NCBI GenBank assembly: GCA_035236585.1 | Contig: CP141135.1 | Span: 62,154,190 to 62,218,189 of the forward strand | DNA length: 64,000 nt | DNA from: Warburgia ugandensis | Taxonomy: Eukaryota; Streptophyta; Magnoliopsida; Canellales; Canellaceae | Reading direction: 5' to 3' | In this document: positions 52,360 through 64,000 of the stretch, one piece after another | Position numbering within the stretch: position 1 is the first letter of the stretch | How the letters are laid out: each line of letters opens with the position of its first letter | Made by a program: the position numbers and the translations under genes | Notes under the pieces: model-generated | Told to the model about the DNA's origin: nothing | What the model saw: the letters and a program-made list of their open reading frames with translations, nothing else | Database searches by the model: none

Positions 52360-53270
52360 CTCGAATGATGCTACTAGCCTTTTTGAGGGTAAGGGTACAC
52401 TTTACCAATTCCTTGACCCTGGCATCATTTCTGGAGCGACGAAGCAATGGCCAATCGAGAGGTGTATTCAGGATATTTTGCTAGGCTTCTTTTGCTGCTC
52501 TTAAGGACAAGGTTTAATGATTCCCTACAATAGTGGGTAAGTTTTAATTTTCTTATTTTCTTTCCAATTTATTCTTTACTTAGGATTGTTAACTTCCACT
52601 ACAATCCATATAATAGTCTATGTAGGTCTCATTAGATGCTACTCACTTTGAATGTGCATGGTGGTCATGCTTTCTTTTTTTATTCTTGCGGAGCGCACAT
52701 CCATCCCCCCTCACAGATATTATAAATAAGCAAGCATTTTTTTTTCCATGTGTTATGTGTAGATAAGTAATTTGTTATTCATCTATAATGCATTTAAAAT
52801 TTAAATTTATAAGACAGTTTGAATGGGCTACAGTGACCAAAACTTTACAGCCACCAAAACTCTCGTGGAAGAATGTCAAGGTATATGAAACAGTTAATTG
52901 CTCTAAGTTATCACTAATTAAACCTACATTATTACAAATGATATTTATAAGTTCTTTTTTGTTGTCCTAATTGCACAGTGCCCTAAACAACAGTCTGATT
53001 GGGAGTGTGGGTATTATGTCCTGAGGTACATGAGGACCCTCATATTCAATTATACTCCTGTCTCCCATTTAAAAAAGGTAGAACAATTTTTATTCTACAT
53101 AATCTTATATTTTTTCTACAATTTTTATGGATTCAACTAAAAAGTTTTAACTTAATTAAATATGTTGTGTTTCAGGATACTATGTTTTCTAAGTGAGGAA
53201 ATAAGAAGAGTTACTCTAGAGTAAATCTTGATGAAATACGAATTGAATGGGCTGAGTATGTAATGAGTTT
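52360..53270 (+). pseudogene. Ulp1-like (C48) protease relic of CACTA
   Basis: Exon near 52,360-52,510 reads TLYQFLDPGIISGATKQ and GLMIPYNSG. A later exon from 52,788 reads PPKLSWKNVK to 52,880. Then after a GT-AG intron (52,881-52,978) CPKQQSDWECGYYVLRYMRT follows, and near 53,225 NLDEIRIEWAEYV. The CP-x-Q ... ECGYYV-x-RYM block carries the catalytic Cys of Ulp1/SENP-type SUMO proteases. The central H-W block is not clearly visible (expected near 52,560-52,700). Ulp1-like domains are known passengers of plant CACTA and MULE elements. Confidence 0.8.
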
Positions 53271-53372
53271 CAATTACATTACTTGGAGCAACTACATGAA
53301 CTTGAAATACATGATAAAGTATCTTTTTCATTGACTTGTGTGTGTTCCTTTAGATTTTATTATTTTCTTTGA

Positions 53373-53401
53373 AACATATATATATATATATATATATATA
53401 T
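53373..53401. repeat. (TA)n microsatellite
   Basis: About 29 bp of TA. Confidence 0.95.
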
Positions 53402-53689
53402 TCGTATTTCAAGCAATGAATTATTGAAAATTTGGAGTGCGGGAATAAATGAGTATGGATGAAGTGAATTTGGAGTTGGACATGAAGTGAATATGTGGCA
53501 GTTGAATTATATAACTTTTATGAGATGAAGAATAAGAGGGTTACTTAGAATGTATATGGATTTACAAATGAAGTGAATGTGGATGTCATAGACAATGCAT
53601 ATTTTGTAGTTTCCTATATAAATAATTTTCAAGATAGATGTGGATGGCTAATGATGAGTATGAATGTTTTGTACCATTATGGATGTATT

Positions 53690-54190
53690 AGGTGTTCTAT
53701 TTTAAGACCTATTCGGGGTATCAAGAAAGAAGTGGATGCATGTTGTATTAGATGTTTGGTTTTTCATGCTTATAAAGATTGTTTGTATCAGGTGTATAGA
53801 ATGTTTGTTATTCAATGTATACATAGGTGGTCATGTATCAAGAAAAATGTCGATGCATTGTAGTGGATGGTGGTTTGCAATGTGTATGAAGACTAAAGTT
53901 ATTAGTGTATATGATGTTTGTTTTTTCATGTTTGTAAATATTGTTTGAAGTATTAGGTGTATAAAATGTTTGTTATTCAATATATACACAGGTGGTAATG
54001 TATCAATAAATAAAGATGTGGATGTATTGTAGTGGTTGTTGGTTTTTCATGTCTGTGGAGATTAAAGTATTTTAATGTATACATGGTATTGTGTATTAAG
54101 AAGTGGATGAACATTGTTTGTAAACATTATTTGTAAATAGGTTTTTTTAATGTTTATAATCATTGTTTGAATATGAGGTGTTTGTTATTC
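53690..54190 (+). repeat. Tandem repeat, unit about 167 bp
   Basis: Two good copies begin at about 53,790 and 53,957 with GGTGTATA(G/A)AATGTTTGTT, then ATTCAAT-TATACA, TGTATCAA, GATG-ATTGTAGTGG, and TTTTTCATG. A weaker copy precedes at 53,690 and a partial copy follows at about 54,165. It lies between the coding part and the 3' end of the CACTA relic. Confidence 0.75.
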
Positions 54191-54239
54191 ATTGTATGCA
54201 GGAGGTGGAGCAAGCAAACAAATTTGAAAAATAATAAAA

Positions 54240-54814
54240 TAATAAAAAATTTAAAGTTTTTTTTGGAAAAAAGACTTTAAAAGTTCAAACTTTAAAACTT
54301 GTTTTTCACAAAACGGCTTTAAAAGTTGAAACATTTAAAGTCAATTTTTACAAAACAAGTTTAAATGTTCAAACTTTTGAAGTCATTTTTTCAAAAATGA
54401 CTTTAAAAGATGAGAATTTGTTTAAGTCATTTTGTCTAAAATGACTTTAAAAGTCATGATAAAGATTTTACTTTTGAAGTTGCTTATATGAAAACGACTT
54501 CTAAAATCACAAACTTTTGAAGTCATTTTTATATAAGCAACTTCAAAAGTTCATCCAAATAAAATTCTTTTGAATCACTTATCCGAAAATGAATTCTAAA
54601 GTTGATGACTTTAGAAGTCATTTTTATATAAGCGAAGTGTATGACTTTTTAAGTCGTTAAAAAAAACAACTTTAAAGGTTTGTGACCTTTAAAGTCTTTT
54701 ATCTAAGTGACTTTAAATGTTGACGACTTTCCAAGTCGGCTCGGTAGAAGTTGTTTCTTAAGCGACTTCTATTATCACTTTTAACTGACTTTAAAAGCCC
54801 CTTGTGTGGTAGTA
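54240..54814. repeat. CACTA subterminal repeats and right terminus
   Basis: About 25 copies of a short word of type ACTTTAAAAGT / ACTTTTGAAGTCA / GACTTCTAAA in both orientations, spaced 20-40 bp. Such arrays are the binding sites of the TNPA-type protein in CACTA elements. The outer end is CCCCTTGTGTGGTAGTA. Confidence 0.85.
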
Positions 54815-56980
54815 AGATTTCATAATATTCCAATTTAACAAATATAGATTGGGTAATTAAACCAAATCAATGATAAGTGTGGTTCCCATAATATTTTATC
54901 CAAAGAAAGCCTTTTTGTACACTTATAAAGACATAATAAATCACCCTCTAAGATTTTGTAAAAATTTGATTTTAAAATATCCTCAAGCATACATTTTATT
55001 CGTTGTGAGCCCTTATTAGAAAATCAATTAAAATTAAAATTACTAGAGCACCACTAATCCATACATGAAAATTCTCACAAAAAATCATAATTAACCCATG
55101 GGATCATCTTTTAATTTCACAAAAAAATATTAAAGATTTAGATCAAACTTTTATAAAAATGAGAGTTATATGAAATAACATTCTCGAATGAACTTGTTTT
55201 GATTTTATACTAGTCTATAGTACCACTATAAGTGAGTAAGATTGCCAATTGGTATGGTAAGTCACTAAGGAGCATAGAAGGCTTGTAATTCTTCTCTCTC
55301 CAATAAACATCTCTCCATGGCCAAAAGACATGACTTTTGCTAAAATTACCAATGTTTATAGAGGGCTATCAATGATCCATCAACCATTATCACTAGCTTG
55401 ACTAGCCAATATGTGGACCATGATTCCACCAACTATCATTAGATGGCCGAATGGAGACTATATTGCAAGAAAATGTCATATTGAAGCTCTCATGAGCACA
55501 TCTTTGTTCCCTTAGATCTCAACAACTTAGTCATGCTTTGTCGTGAATCAAAAGGGTCTAATCCTCTAAGATAGATATTGCTGTCGGTCTTACCATTCAT
55601 CACCCCATGGCCTTCTGGGAAGTCAAAATCCAACGACTTGGACTAAGTATAATACAACCCCTTTTTTAAGAAGTTTTTCCTTGTTTTCTTTGGATCTCTC
55701 TCACATGATATCCAATCAGAATGATTTTTAGACCAAAATTTTGCATTAATCCTTTACTTTCTGCCTAAAGGAATAGGCCATCCAATTGACATTTTTGTTC
55801 TCTAGAAAATCTTGCCAAACAATAGAAAACTTTTTTATTTTTCTTTAATAGTTATAAATGAAACAATAGATATCATATAGTCAAATCTCCATGCTTTCAT
55901 AGGCCATGTACATACTGCACATGATGTTTTTTTCCAACCCAAAAGTATAACATAGAAGCAGTATGGAGTTTCAAAATAAATACAATAGAATAAAAATCCC
56001 ATTGTAGAAAAGGTTGTAAAGTCACTATACTTAAGGTTTGTAAAGTCACTCCACTTAAAACATGTCTAATATAAGAGGCTTGTTGAGAATGCTATTAACT
56101 CATGCTTGTTGCTCATTTTTTTCAAAAAAGTAGCAAATAAAAGATGATAAATGATGCTTGATGCCTTGGCACACTATAAAGTGTAGAAAAGAAAGAATAT
56201 TGCATGCCATAAATGACTTTTGCAGTGCACTAGACTATCAATTTATGTCTTATGCAAAAAATGATGATGGTAATGAATAATAAAAGATTCAATCTCTTAC
56301 TGACCGGTTGTGATCTTCCCACACTCCTCTTACTCACCTCATAAATTGTGCCTAGCATAATCCTTTTTGGATAGAGAGCGAAAATTGGTGACAAGTATGG
56401 CTTGAGCATGTATCAAGTACACTTTCTTTAATGTGTTATTTTCCCCTACTCTCTCAAACAAGAGAATTCTTATGGGATCTTTGACAAACCACCTTAGGGC
56501 TACTAAAAGCCTTAATATGGGCTTCGTAAGCAACTTCTGAAGACCTACCTCAAACTCTAATTAGACAGGCTTCAATCTGGCAAAATAACACTACAAAGAA
56601 AGATAAGAAAATTTAGAAAACTTATCTTCAAAAATGAGGGGAATGACTCTTTCTTATAGAAATTGGAGGTGGTTATTTCCTACACTAGTATTTCTTCACT
56701 AGATGCTCATTCACTAAGTAGTTTACTTCTCCAACTAAACATGTCCATTCATTTGAATTTTAAGACACAACCTTGATTTTCAAAAATCAAATTTGATAAG
56801 TTAAATATATTTAATCAATGCTAGCCTCCTAGATTATTACTCTTTTCTTACTCATTATATGTAGTCCATGCCTTAAAATTCTCATTCATCCAAGAATCTT
56901 AATCTTCTAATTGCTCCCAACATCTCTATACACTATACAATTTTTATGCAGTTTGCTTTTGAACTTGACCAATAAATAGC

Positions 56981-56981
<1 letters not shown>
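54815..56981. other. AT-rich spacer, nothing recognised
   Basis: About 2.2 kb. A 64-codon minus-strand frame at 56,339-56,533 has ordinary amino-acid use but no recognisable family. Confidence 0.35.

Positions 56982-57044
<63 letters not shown>
56982..57044. repeat. (GA)n microsatellite, about 63 bp
   Basis: Uninterrupted AG run. Confidence 0.97.
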
Positions 57045-57047
<3 letters not shown>

Positions 57048-58012
57048 GGGAGGTGGAAATTATTAGGTGCTTCTCTAGGTGGAGGAACCATTGAATGACG
57101 ACATGCAATTTGGGGCATGTGCTACATTTTGGCATTTTATTATTATTATTATTATTGAAAATATTCATCAAATTTGTGTTTTATTAGAATGCTAAGGTAC
57201 CAAAAGCTTACATCTAATAGATAATTTAGGGTATTTGTTTTTTAGAACGAATGATTTTAAGCAAATTGTGGTTTTTAGTCTTATAGTGTTAGACATCATC
57301 CATTTTATATCAAAGTAGGCCCAACAATTAATTCCTTAAGGATATCAATTGAATATGAGTTTCATAACTAACCAATGTAAAGAAGGACAACTTAGGGAAG
57401 GTCTTGGATCAATGAAAAAATGCTGAAAAGTGAGCTTCTGCACTAATTTTCATTCTGTCGTTAGGTGCCTCCCCATACCTATGGAAGCACCCAATAATCT
57501 CTCTCTCTCTCAAGAGAGATGCTTGATGGTTGTGTCATTTTCAAAACTCAATTGATTTGTCTTGCAAACTAATCATGTGCTCATCTTCTTTCTCCTATTG
57601 ACATATTACATTATGTAACATTAGGTTCCAAGAGTAGGAGAATGCTTCCTAATTTCCACTTCAAATCATCGTATCATTTTCTTTGAGAATATGCTTTTTC
57701 TTTTTAGCATAACCACATAACTATAATATCCACAATCAACTATCAGAAATAACATTTCTCTACTTGTGGATTTCCTCTGCTTTTTTTCTTTTCAGTAGAA
57801 GGCAAATTTGCTAATTGGAGGGAACAACCCTCCCCATGGTTATATACAAAACAAAGGCTACATCTAAAGATTATATAGAGGCCCTACCCAGAACCTTGTT
57901 ACATAGAGTGCATTGTTAAGACTAAAAAGTATTTGAAATGATACCTATGTTCTACCACTTGAAGATGAACTATACAAGATTGCCAATGACTCAAATCTAA
58001 CTCAATGGATAA
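57045..58012. other. AT-rich spacer
   Basis: A short TTA/TTATTA run at about 57,138-57,155. Nothing else recognised. Confidence 0.35.
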
Positions 58013-59784
58013 ACATCATCATCATCAAGACCTTATCCCAATTAGGGGTCGGCCACATGAATCTTATTCCTCCATTCCTCTCTATTAACTACCATGGCTA
58101 CATTTAGTCCCAAAGTTTTTAAATATTTCCTCACCACTTCTATTCACGTTCTTTTGGGCTTTCCCTTGCCTTTTAGAACCTACTACTTGCATTGCCTCAC
58201 CCCTTCTAATGGATGCAATTTTTGGTCTCCTTTGGACATGTCCAAACCATATAAGTCTAATCTCCCTCATCTTGTTATCTATTGGTGCTACTCCTAAATT
58301 TCCTTTAATATTTTCATTCCTAATTCTATCCTTTCTTGTCTTACCACTCATCCATCTCCACATCTTCATTTTTGCGACGCTCATCCAATGAGCATGATGT
58401 CCTTAACTGCCCAACACTTTGATCCATAGAGCATGGCCAGCCCTATGGCCATCCAATAGAATTTTCCTTTTAGTTTGAGTGGCACCCTCTAATCACACAA
58501 AACTCCAGATGCACATCTCCATTTATTCCAACCCACTTGGATTTTTTGGGTAACCTCCCTCTCAATCTCTCCACTATTGATCTTAAGTGCCAAAAGTAGT
58601 CTTTTATAAGGACTTTGTGGTTATCAATCCTGACTGGTGTTCCACTCTTACTCCTCTCCTTGTTAAAAATTCATTTCATATATTATGTATTCTTTCAACT
58701 GATTTTAAATCCTTTAGATTCTAATACTTTTCTCCATAACTCTAACTCTAGCTTTGTGTTTATACCCTCCCCTGTCTCATCAAGTAAGACATATCATGTG
58801 CAAATAGCATGCACCAGGGAATCTCCTTGGGCAGATCTTTTACTAACTCATCCATAACCAATGTGAAAGGGTATGGGCTCAATGTTGATCCTTGGTTCAA
58901 TCCTATAATGACAGGAAAATCACCGGTCTCGCTCCTAGTGGTTTTAACGTTTGTTATCACTGCCTCTTACATCTTTAATGAAGTTTATATACCCCCCATG
59001 TAACCGCTTTCTCACCCAACTCCTTCCATATTAACTCTCTAAGGACTCTATCATAAGCTTTTTCTAAGTTGATAAAGACCATATGGAGGTATTTCCTCCT
59101 CTCCCTATATTTCTCTACCAATTGTCTTAGTAAGCAACAAGGCATGAAACCAAATAAATTCTCCAATACATTTGTCTCTTGCCGTAGCCTCTTCTCAATC
59201 ACTCTTCCAAAAAGTTTCATAGTGTGGCACATAAGTTTGATCCTCAATAATTAGTGCATCTTTGTATGTCTCCTTTATTCTTATAAATTGGCACAATAGA
59301 GCTTTTCCTCCACTCATCATGCATTTTCTTTGATTTTATAATCTTGTTAAACAACATGGTCAACCAAACTACCCCAATATCTCTCATATGCTTCCAAACC
59401 TCTATTGGTATACTATTGGGTCCATGGCCTTTCTTGATTTCATCTTTTTCAAGGCCTCTTTCACTTCAAGTATTCTAATCCTACATTCATATCTATAATA
59501 TCCAATGTTATTCAAATTTATAGTATTTTCAATCCCTATATGCTCAGAGCCATTGTCATTTAACAATTTTTGAAAGTATGTTTCCCACCTTTATTTGATC
59601 TCATCATCTTTGACTAATACCCTTTGATCATCACTTCTAATGCGCTTAACATGATCTAAGTCTTTATCCTTCCGTTCTCTTACTTATGCAAGTTTAAACA
59701 CAACTTTTTCACCTTCTCTTGTTCCTAGTATATTATAAAGCTCATCATATGCCTTAAGTTTAGCCTCACTTACTATTCTCTTAG
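58013..59784 (-). pseudogene. RTE-type LINE reverse transcriptase relic
   Basis: Minus-strand frames give, in order from 59,784 down: AYDELYNILGTREGEKVVF, RERKDKDLDHVKRI, VKEALKKMKSRKAM, MMSGGKALL (from DEWRRS...), KLFGRVIEKRLR, NLFGFMPC, YRERRKYLHMVFINLEKAYDR, GLNQGSTLSPYPFTLVMDEL, WCMLFAHDM, and near the 3' end KTRKDRIRNENIKGNLG, IRLIWFGHVQRRP. This is the linker, reverse transcriptase and C-terminus of plant RTE elements. The catalytic F-A-D-D is changed to F-A-H-D. The 3' tail is a GAT-type repeat (ATC on plus, 58,013-58,026), usual for RTE. The endonuclease is missing. A Gypsy LTR cuts it at 59,785. Confidence 0.92.
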
Positions 59785-62692
59785 TGTGATGACCCGAGTT
59801 TTTTAGCACTTTTTAATAAAACTTTTCGAAAGGTGGGGCCTCAAATTTTATCAAAACCAAAATAGCAAAAAACAATTTCAAACAAATTTCATTTCTAGAA
59901 AACCCCAAGGGTCAACCATCGACTCAAAATAATTTTTTATTTTCAAGTAAACATTTTAAAAATAAATTTACTACTCTAGGACTCATCCAGTCAATAGCCG
60001 CATTCTTACAACAATATAATCAAGTCCAATAAGATAGATATACATATACAGTCCATGTGGAATTAGAACATACCTCCCAATGAGACATCTTGATCACTAT
60101 TCGTCCAACTCCCCATCAGTCCTATGTTTCTCTCAATATCTGAGGCATTGCATCGAATAACATTGCTAAAATAATTAGATCGATATAATGATTATAAGCA
60201 ATGCCAATAAAATCTTATAACATCTTATATGACAAAACATGCATCTCATAAATTTAAAGCATGATATAATCTAACATAAGTGAGCATGCAATAATAACAT
60301 GGCACCCCAAGGTACGTGGGTCCCATGAGTGTCCCATATACTCGTATAATAGATCATGAGTACTCATATCAAACCTCTGAGTTTCGTCACACCCAGGCAT
60401 ACAATCACATCTCCATGCTCATCATGCAAGCATACAAAATAAGAATATGGCTCGTCATGCCGTAGTGGTAACCGTCGAGGGTCTCAACCACCGCCGCTCC
60501 CCATCGACACCATAACGGGAGACTTAACGTTCGTCCCCATGGAAAGGCCTGGACTGGTAGTGTAGACTATCCATGTTACCAAAGCCCTACCAAAATCCAT
60601 CTGCGAGCAGGTGTCTATCATATCACAATCCCATCACAATTTAAAAGGGTGGGTCACCGGCCCTACTCCCTCCTAGCATGACATCCACCGGGTGAGAGCA
60701 CTCATCATAAAACACAAAACATGAAAATTACGTATCTCAAAAACCTAGGAGCCTTCCTGGCTCACAATCCCCAAGGCACACCCCCATCCAGGGTTAGCCT
60801 CTCAAAGGACTAGCCATCAAGCCTCCACCCTCAAATTTGTGAAAAATCACCAATCTCAGTGATGCAATGAATAAAGAAACATATTTATGAATCATACATA
60901 AGATACCTGGTATCAATATCATAAGACAATTAATCATGAAAACTCATTCAATATACTATCGAAATCTAATGTTGATCACAGTATAAAACATTGAATCTCA
61001 CAAAATCTCAGAATGATTAACGAATGACAATCAATCAGAAGCAACCATGATGTTATGATAATGTAAAGTTTTAGAAATCAAAACATAACATTAAATGTCA
61101 TCACCTACCTCGATATGAGATCACCCAACTCAAGTGTATAATCCTCTTAGCTTGTACGTTCAGATGTACCTGTCAGTACCACAATACTATCTTGTGTTAT
61201 TTATTTCATCATAATGGAATCTATGGTGATCCGACCGTTGGATCATCCTCTGAGATCTCTAATTATGATTTTGTCCTTAGTTCCAATGTTACTTGTTATA
61301 ATTTAGTCCTATCTCATATTCATCTGCTCATTTTTGTGTGTATGTAACATTTATACCTTAATCCAACAATTAGATCATCCTCAGATCAATAATTTCCCAA
61401 GATCTGGTTCAGACCAATGGTTTAGATCAATTTCTACAGTCATCACACCTAATATAACCCATAGAACCCTTATTTATTGTCATACGTTATCTCGTTGTTA
61501 ATGTCCTAGGCCTTAATCACCCTTTGATCTACTAGTTCTAAGTTATTGAATAATGTTTTATAATTTGAATAATTTAAAATTATTCAAATATAAGTTTTCA
61601 AGTCAAATCAAGGTCCAATTTGTCAAGACAATCATAACGGATATTTTCGATCATGATTTAGACCTTTGTAGCTCCTAAAATCAATCTTTTTGTGAAAAGA
61701 CTTTATAAATTAATATATTAATTTATAGAAGTCAGGCGGGTGTTTGCACTGATTTACATCGGCGGACGGGGTTTACACCGAAGTCCCTATGTGCACTGTT
61801 TCCAGGATGCCCAATGCATTCCAGTCGTTTGGGACAGCGCATGTGAGCGTCTCACGCAAATGTGCACTATGCATGCGTGCGACAGAGCACCCGTATGCAC
61901 AGTTCCCGTCTGTGCGCCCTAATGGGCATCTTGGGTGGACCATCCATCGGGGATAATGAACCTGAGTCATCCACCTTGTTTTCGCTTGATCGGAGCCCCA
62001 AAAACTCTAATTTTTTGTCTGTTTTTGCCGTTCCTAAGGTTTTTGGGTCCAAAGATCACAATGAACAGCTTAGATTTCTCATTTGAGGTGTCCTTAACAT
62101 GCGTCTAACCATGCTCCATGGTTTTGAATCCCTAGGCCATCCAATGGCCATTCTAATTAGATCTAGCCCAGATCTGTGAGGGGAAAGTTGGAAAACAAGG
62201 TAACAAACAAGTTAAAGTGTGTAGCTTACTTGATTAGAGCTGAAATTGAGAGATTGGAGCTCTCTAGTACGTGCAAACATTAGCTTATTTTCACGGAGTG
62301 CATAGGGGAAAACGGGGGTTCTCCTCTGATTGTTTAGTGTGGTAATGGAAGGGGAAACTTGTATTTTATACGATAAAACCCGATTTTTCCGAATGGAAGG
62401 TAGATCACTACCTTCCTCCATTAGAACTCTAATGGAAATGGAAAAGTGGTGCCATTATCAAAATGACTCCCGTAATTAGCATCCTTGGCAAATTACCAAT
62501 TTACCCTTACAATTAAAATGGTCATACCTCACTCATCCGAACTCTATTTTCGACGTTCTTTATAACGTTCAATTCCTATTGACATGTACTTTCTAGTTTT
62601 AATGATTTCAAAGCCAAATTCCATGGAAAACGTTTTTAATTAATTTATCTTATTTTATTATAATTTTAGGGTTAAAAATTGAGGTTATTACA
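59785..62692 (-). mobile_element. 3' LTR of a chromovirus (Tekay/Del-like), minus strand
   Basis: The minus strand starts TGTAATAACCTC at 62,692 and ends GGGTCATCACA at 59,785 (2,908 bp). It is directly preceded by a polypurine tract and the end of pol, so it is a 3' LTR. Left flank is the interrupted LINE; the candidate 5-bp flank is CTTAG. The partner LTR is beyond the window. A stem-loop half TGAGGCATTG is at 60,141. Confidence 0.88.
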
Positions 62693-62705
62693 TCCTTCCC
62701 ACCTT
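62693..62705 (-). other. Polypurine tract
   Basis: The minus strand reads AAGGTGGGAAGGA immediately before the LTR. Confidence 0.8.
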
Positions 62706-62985
62706 ATAAAAATTTCGTCCTCAAAATTTTGATACATACCTCTATGTAATTAACTCTAGGTTGACCCTTCTCATCTCATCTTTTGTCTCCCATGTGGCCC
62801 CCAGCTGTGAATGACGTTCTCAATGGGCTTTGACTAATGAAATAGTTTTAGTCCTCAACTCCTTGACTTTCTTATCTAGTGTACACACAGGTCTCTCCTC
62901 AAATGTCATATCAAGTTGTAACTCTTCTGGGATCTACTCAAGTTTGTGAGACAGATTTGACATGTACTTCCTTTGAACAATTGTA
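62706..62985 (-). pseudogene. Chromovirus pol C-terminus with chromodomain, broken
   Basis: The minus strand reads RKYMSNLSHKLE*, DPEELQLDMT, FEERPVCTLDKKVKELRTK, TISLVKAH*ERHSQLGATWE and TKDEMRR. This follows the end of Tekay/Del-type polyproteins: V-S-x-L-R-K-Y, Y-E-E-x-P-V-x-I-L-D-R-K, L-R-x-K-x-I-P-L-V-K-V-L-W, E-A-T-W-E-x-E-x-E-M-R. The chromodomain is the part thought to guide integration to chromatin. A stop stands where the conserved Trp (LW) is expected, so the copy is inactive. The final GRNFYKVGRM-like frame runs into the polypurine tract. Confidence 0.85.
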
Positions 62986-64000
62986 GAGTCATCCTCACAT
63001 CAGAATATATGATAATCGTGACAATAATTCCAAAGTTAACATCAATAAGTGATTGTACGACATTTCATACCTTCTTATCTCAATCCATTGTATAAATCAA
63101 TGCCTATCAATACTCTCTTTATATAATCAGACACATCATAACCACATATGACGCAATTTGCACAAACCAAGCTTCCATCTAGGAGTTGATTACTCATGTA
63201 CAACTTAGCACTAGTAAATTCACTATATCTGCTTGATTCAGAGCATCTATGTTAACATAGAGGAAATCATTTACCAAATCAAAGTTGGAGCATATAGCTC
63301 ACCAACAGGAAATCATATGCTAGTCACAACGACAACTTATCAACTCACCAACAGGAACTCTATGCCAATGAGAACCAATCTGCAATATGATTGTACTGTA
63401 AGCACTTAGGAGCTTGCCACCTAAAAGTTTACTAGTGTGTCTAGCACCTACCCTCATCGGTTACTCACCAGCATTGATTGTAAATTGAAATTTGATTAAT
63501 CGTAAGGGAATAATCTCACATAATATTATATATCACTGATATCTTGGTGAAACTCAATTATACAATGCCCGTAGTTTATAAGACTAAGGAATTATGAATG
63601 TCAGTCGCCAATTTGGCTAATCGCAGCCCATCACAGTCTCAATAAATGACTCCTCTGTTATTCAAGGTGCTTTGTAAAGGGAATTCACTTCCTCTAACCA
63701 TAACTTAGGCTATAAATGTTTGCAATAAATGATGAGCCCTTAGACATTTTGAATTTATGCACAATGATTCCTTGTGCTCCTCTGTGTTTATGAAGTATTC
63801 AATAACACTATCTACTAACACAATCATGGCTCATCAAAATAACATTTGAAGATTTGACCCATCATATCCACACATTCTATCAGTGTATTGGTTCCACCAA
63901 TTTGTACCATCCAAAACTAGTAACAATCAGAACAAGTTCTAAAAATCATCTTAAAGGCATTATACTTAGAATCCTAGGCTAGGTATAATCAGACCACAAA
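62986..64000 (-). mobile_element. Interior of the chromovirus, degraded
   Basis: Expected to hold integrase and RNase H, but I could not align any motif. It may contain a further insertion or heavy decay. It runs off the window. Confidence 0.35.

Larger units (their letters stand above)
50070..54814 (+). mobile_element. CACTA (En/Spm) transposon relic, 5' end not found
   Basis: Coding relics of Transposase_24 and Ulp1-like type are followed by a tandem repeat, then about 570 bp of subterminal short repeats, then a terminal sequence that reads (minus strand) TACTACCACACAAGGGG, a CACTAC terminus with the first C changed to T. The left terminal repeat and a TNP2-type transposase were not found, so the element is 5' truncated or the left end is diverged. 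Confidence 0.8.

Overview
The window is repeat-dominated nuclear DNA of a seed plant, almost certainly an angiosperm with a large genome. The base composition is AT-rich. There are many long GA/CT microsatellites, nested LTR retrotransposons, two Au-type SINEs, an RTE-type LINE remnant, and CACTA and PIF/Harbinger transposase remnants. I see no intact protein-coding host gene, rRNA or tRNA gene. The species cannot be fixed from this sequence alone.

The one well-supported host gene is a microRNA locus, MIR394 (hairpin 35,351-35,496, + strand). A perfect 20-nt miR394 lies on the 5' arm, a near-perfect star lies opposite, and the stem is long. It sits in a low-repeat stretch of about 4 kb (34.5-38.4 kb), flanked on both sides by minus-strand RNase H fragments of LINE type.

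Layout. 1-3,602: partial minus-strand Gypsy LTR. 4.1-4.83 kb: 5' end of a Copia element (LTR, primer-binding site, first half of gag). 4.83-32.0 kb: a stack of nested Gypsy LTRs, one clean solo LTR (19,530-22,141, TSD AGAAT), a SINE, a Harbinger transposase relic, and a long minus-strand LTR carrying a second SINE. 32.0-33.0 kb: Copia gag resumes at the residue where it broke off at 4.83 kb, then is joined by deletion to the end of reverse transcriptase. 34.0-38.8 kb: MIR394 and its flanks. 38.97-48.07 kb: a three-level nest. A plus-strand non-autonomous LTR element contains a related minus-strand element, which contains a 3.06-kb solo Gypsy LTR (TSD TCACA). 48.1-49.7 kb: two minus-strand LTR ends in tandem. 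50.07-54.81 kb: CACTA (En/Spm) relic with a Transposase_24-like and a Ulp1-protease-like region, a tandem repeat and subterminal repeats. 58.0-64.0 kb: RTE LINE relic cut by a minus-strand chromovirus (Tekay/Del-like) whose 3' LTR and chromodomain are visible.

The TE genes are all broken by stops, frameshifts or deletions, so only MIR394 is expected to act for the host. The most unusual shared signal is a short stem-loop 350-630 nt before the LTR 3' end in at least five Gypsy LTRs. Its sequence differs between subfamilies while pairing is kept.
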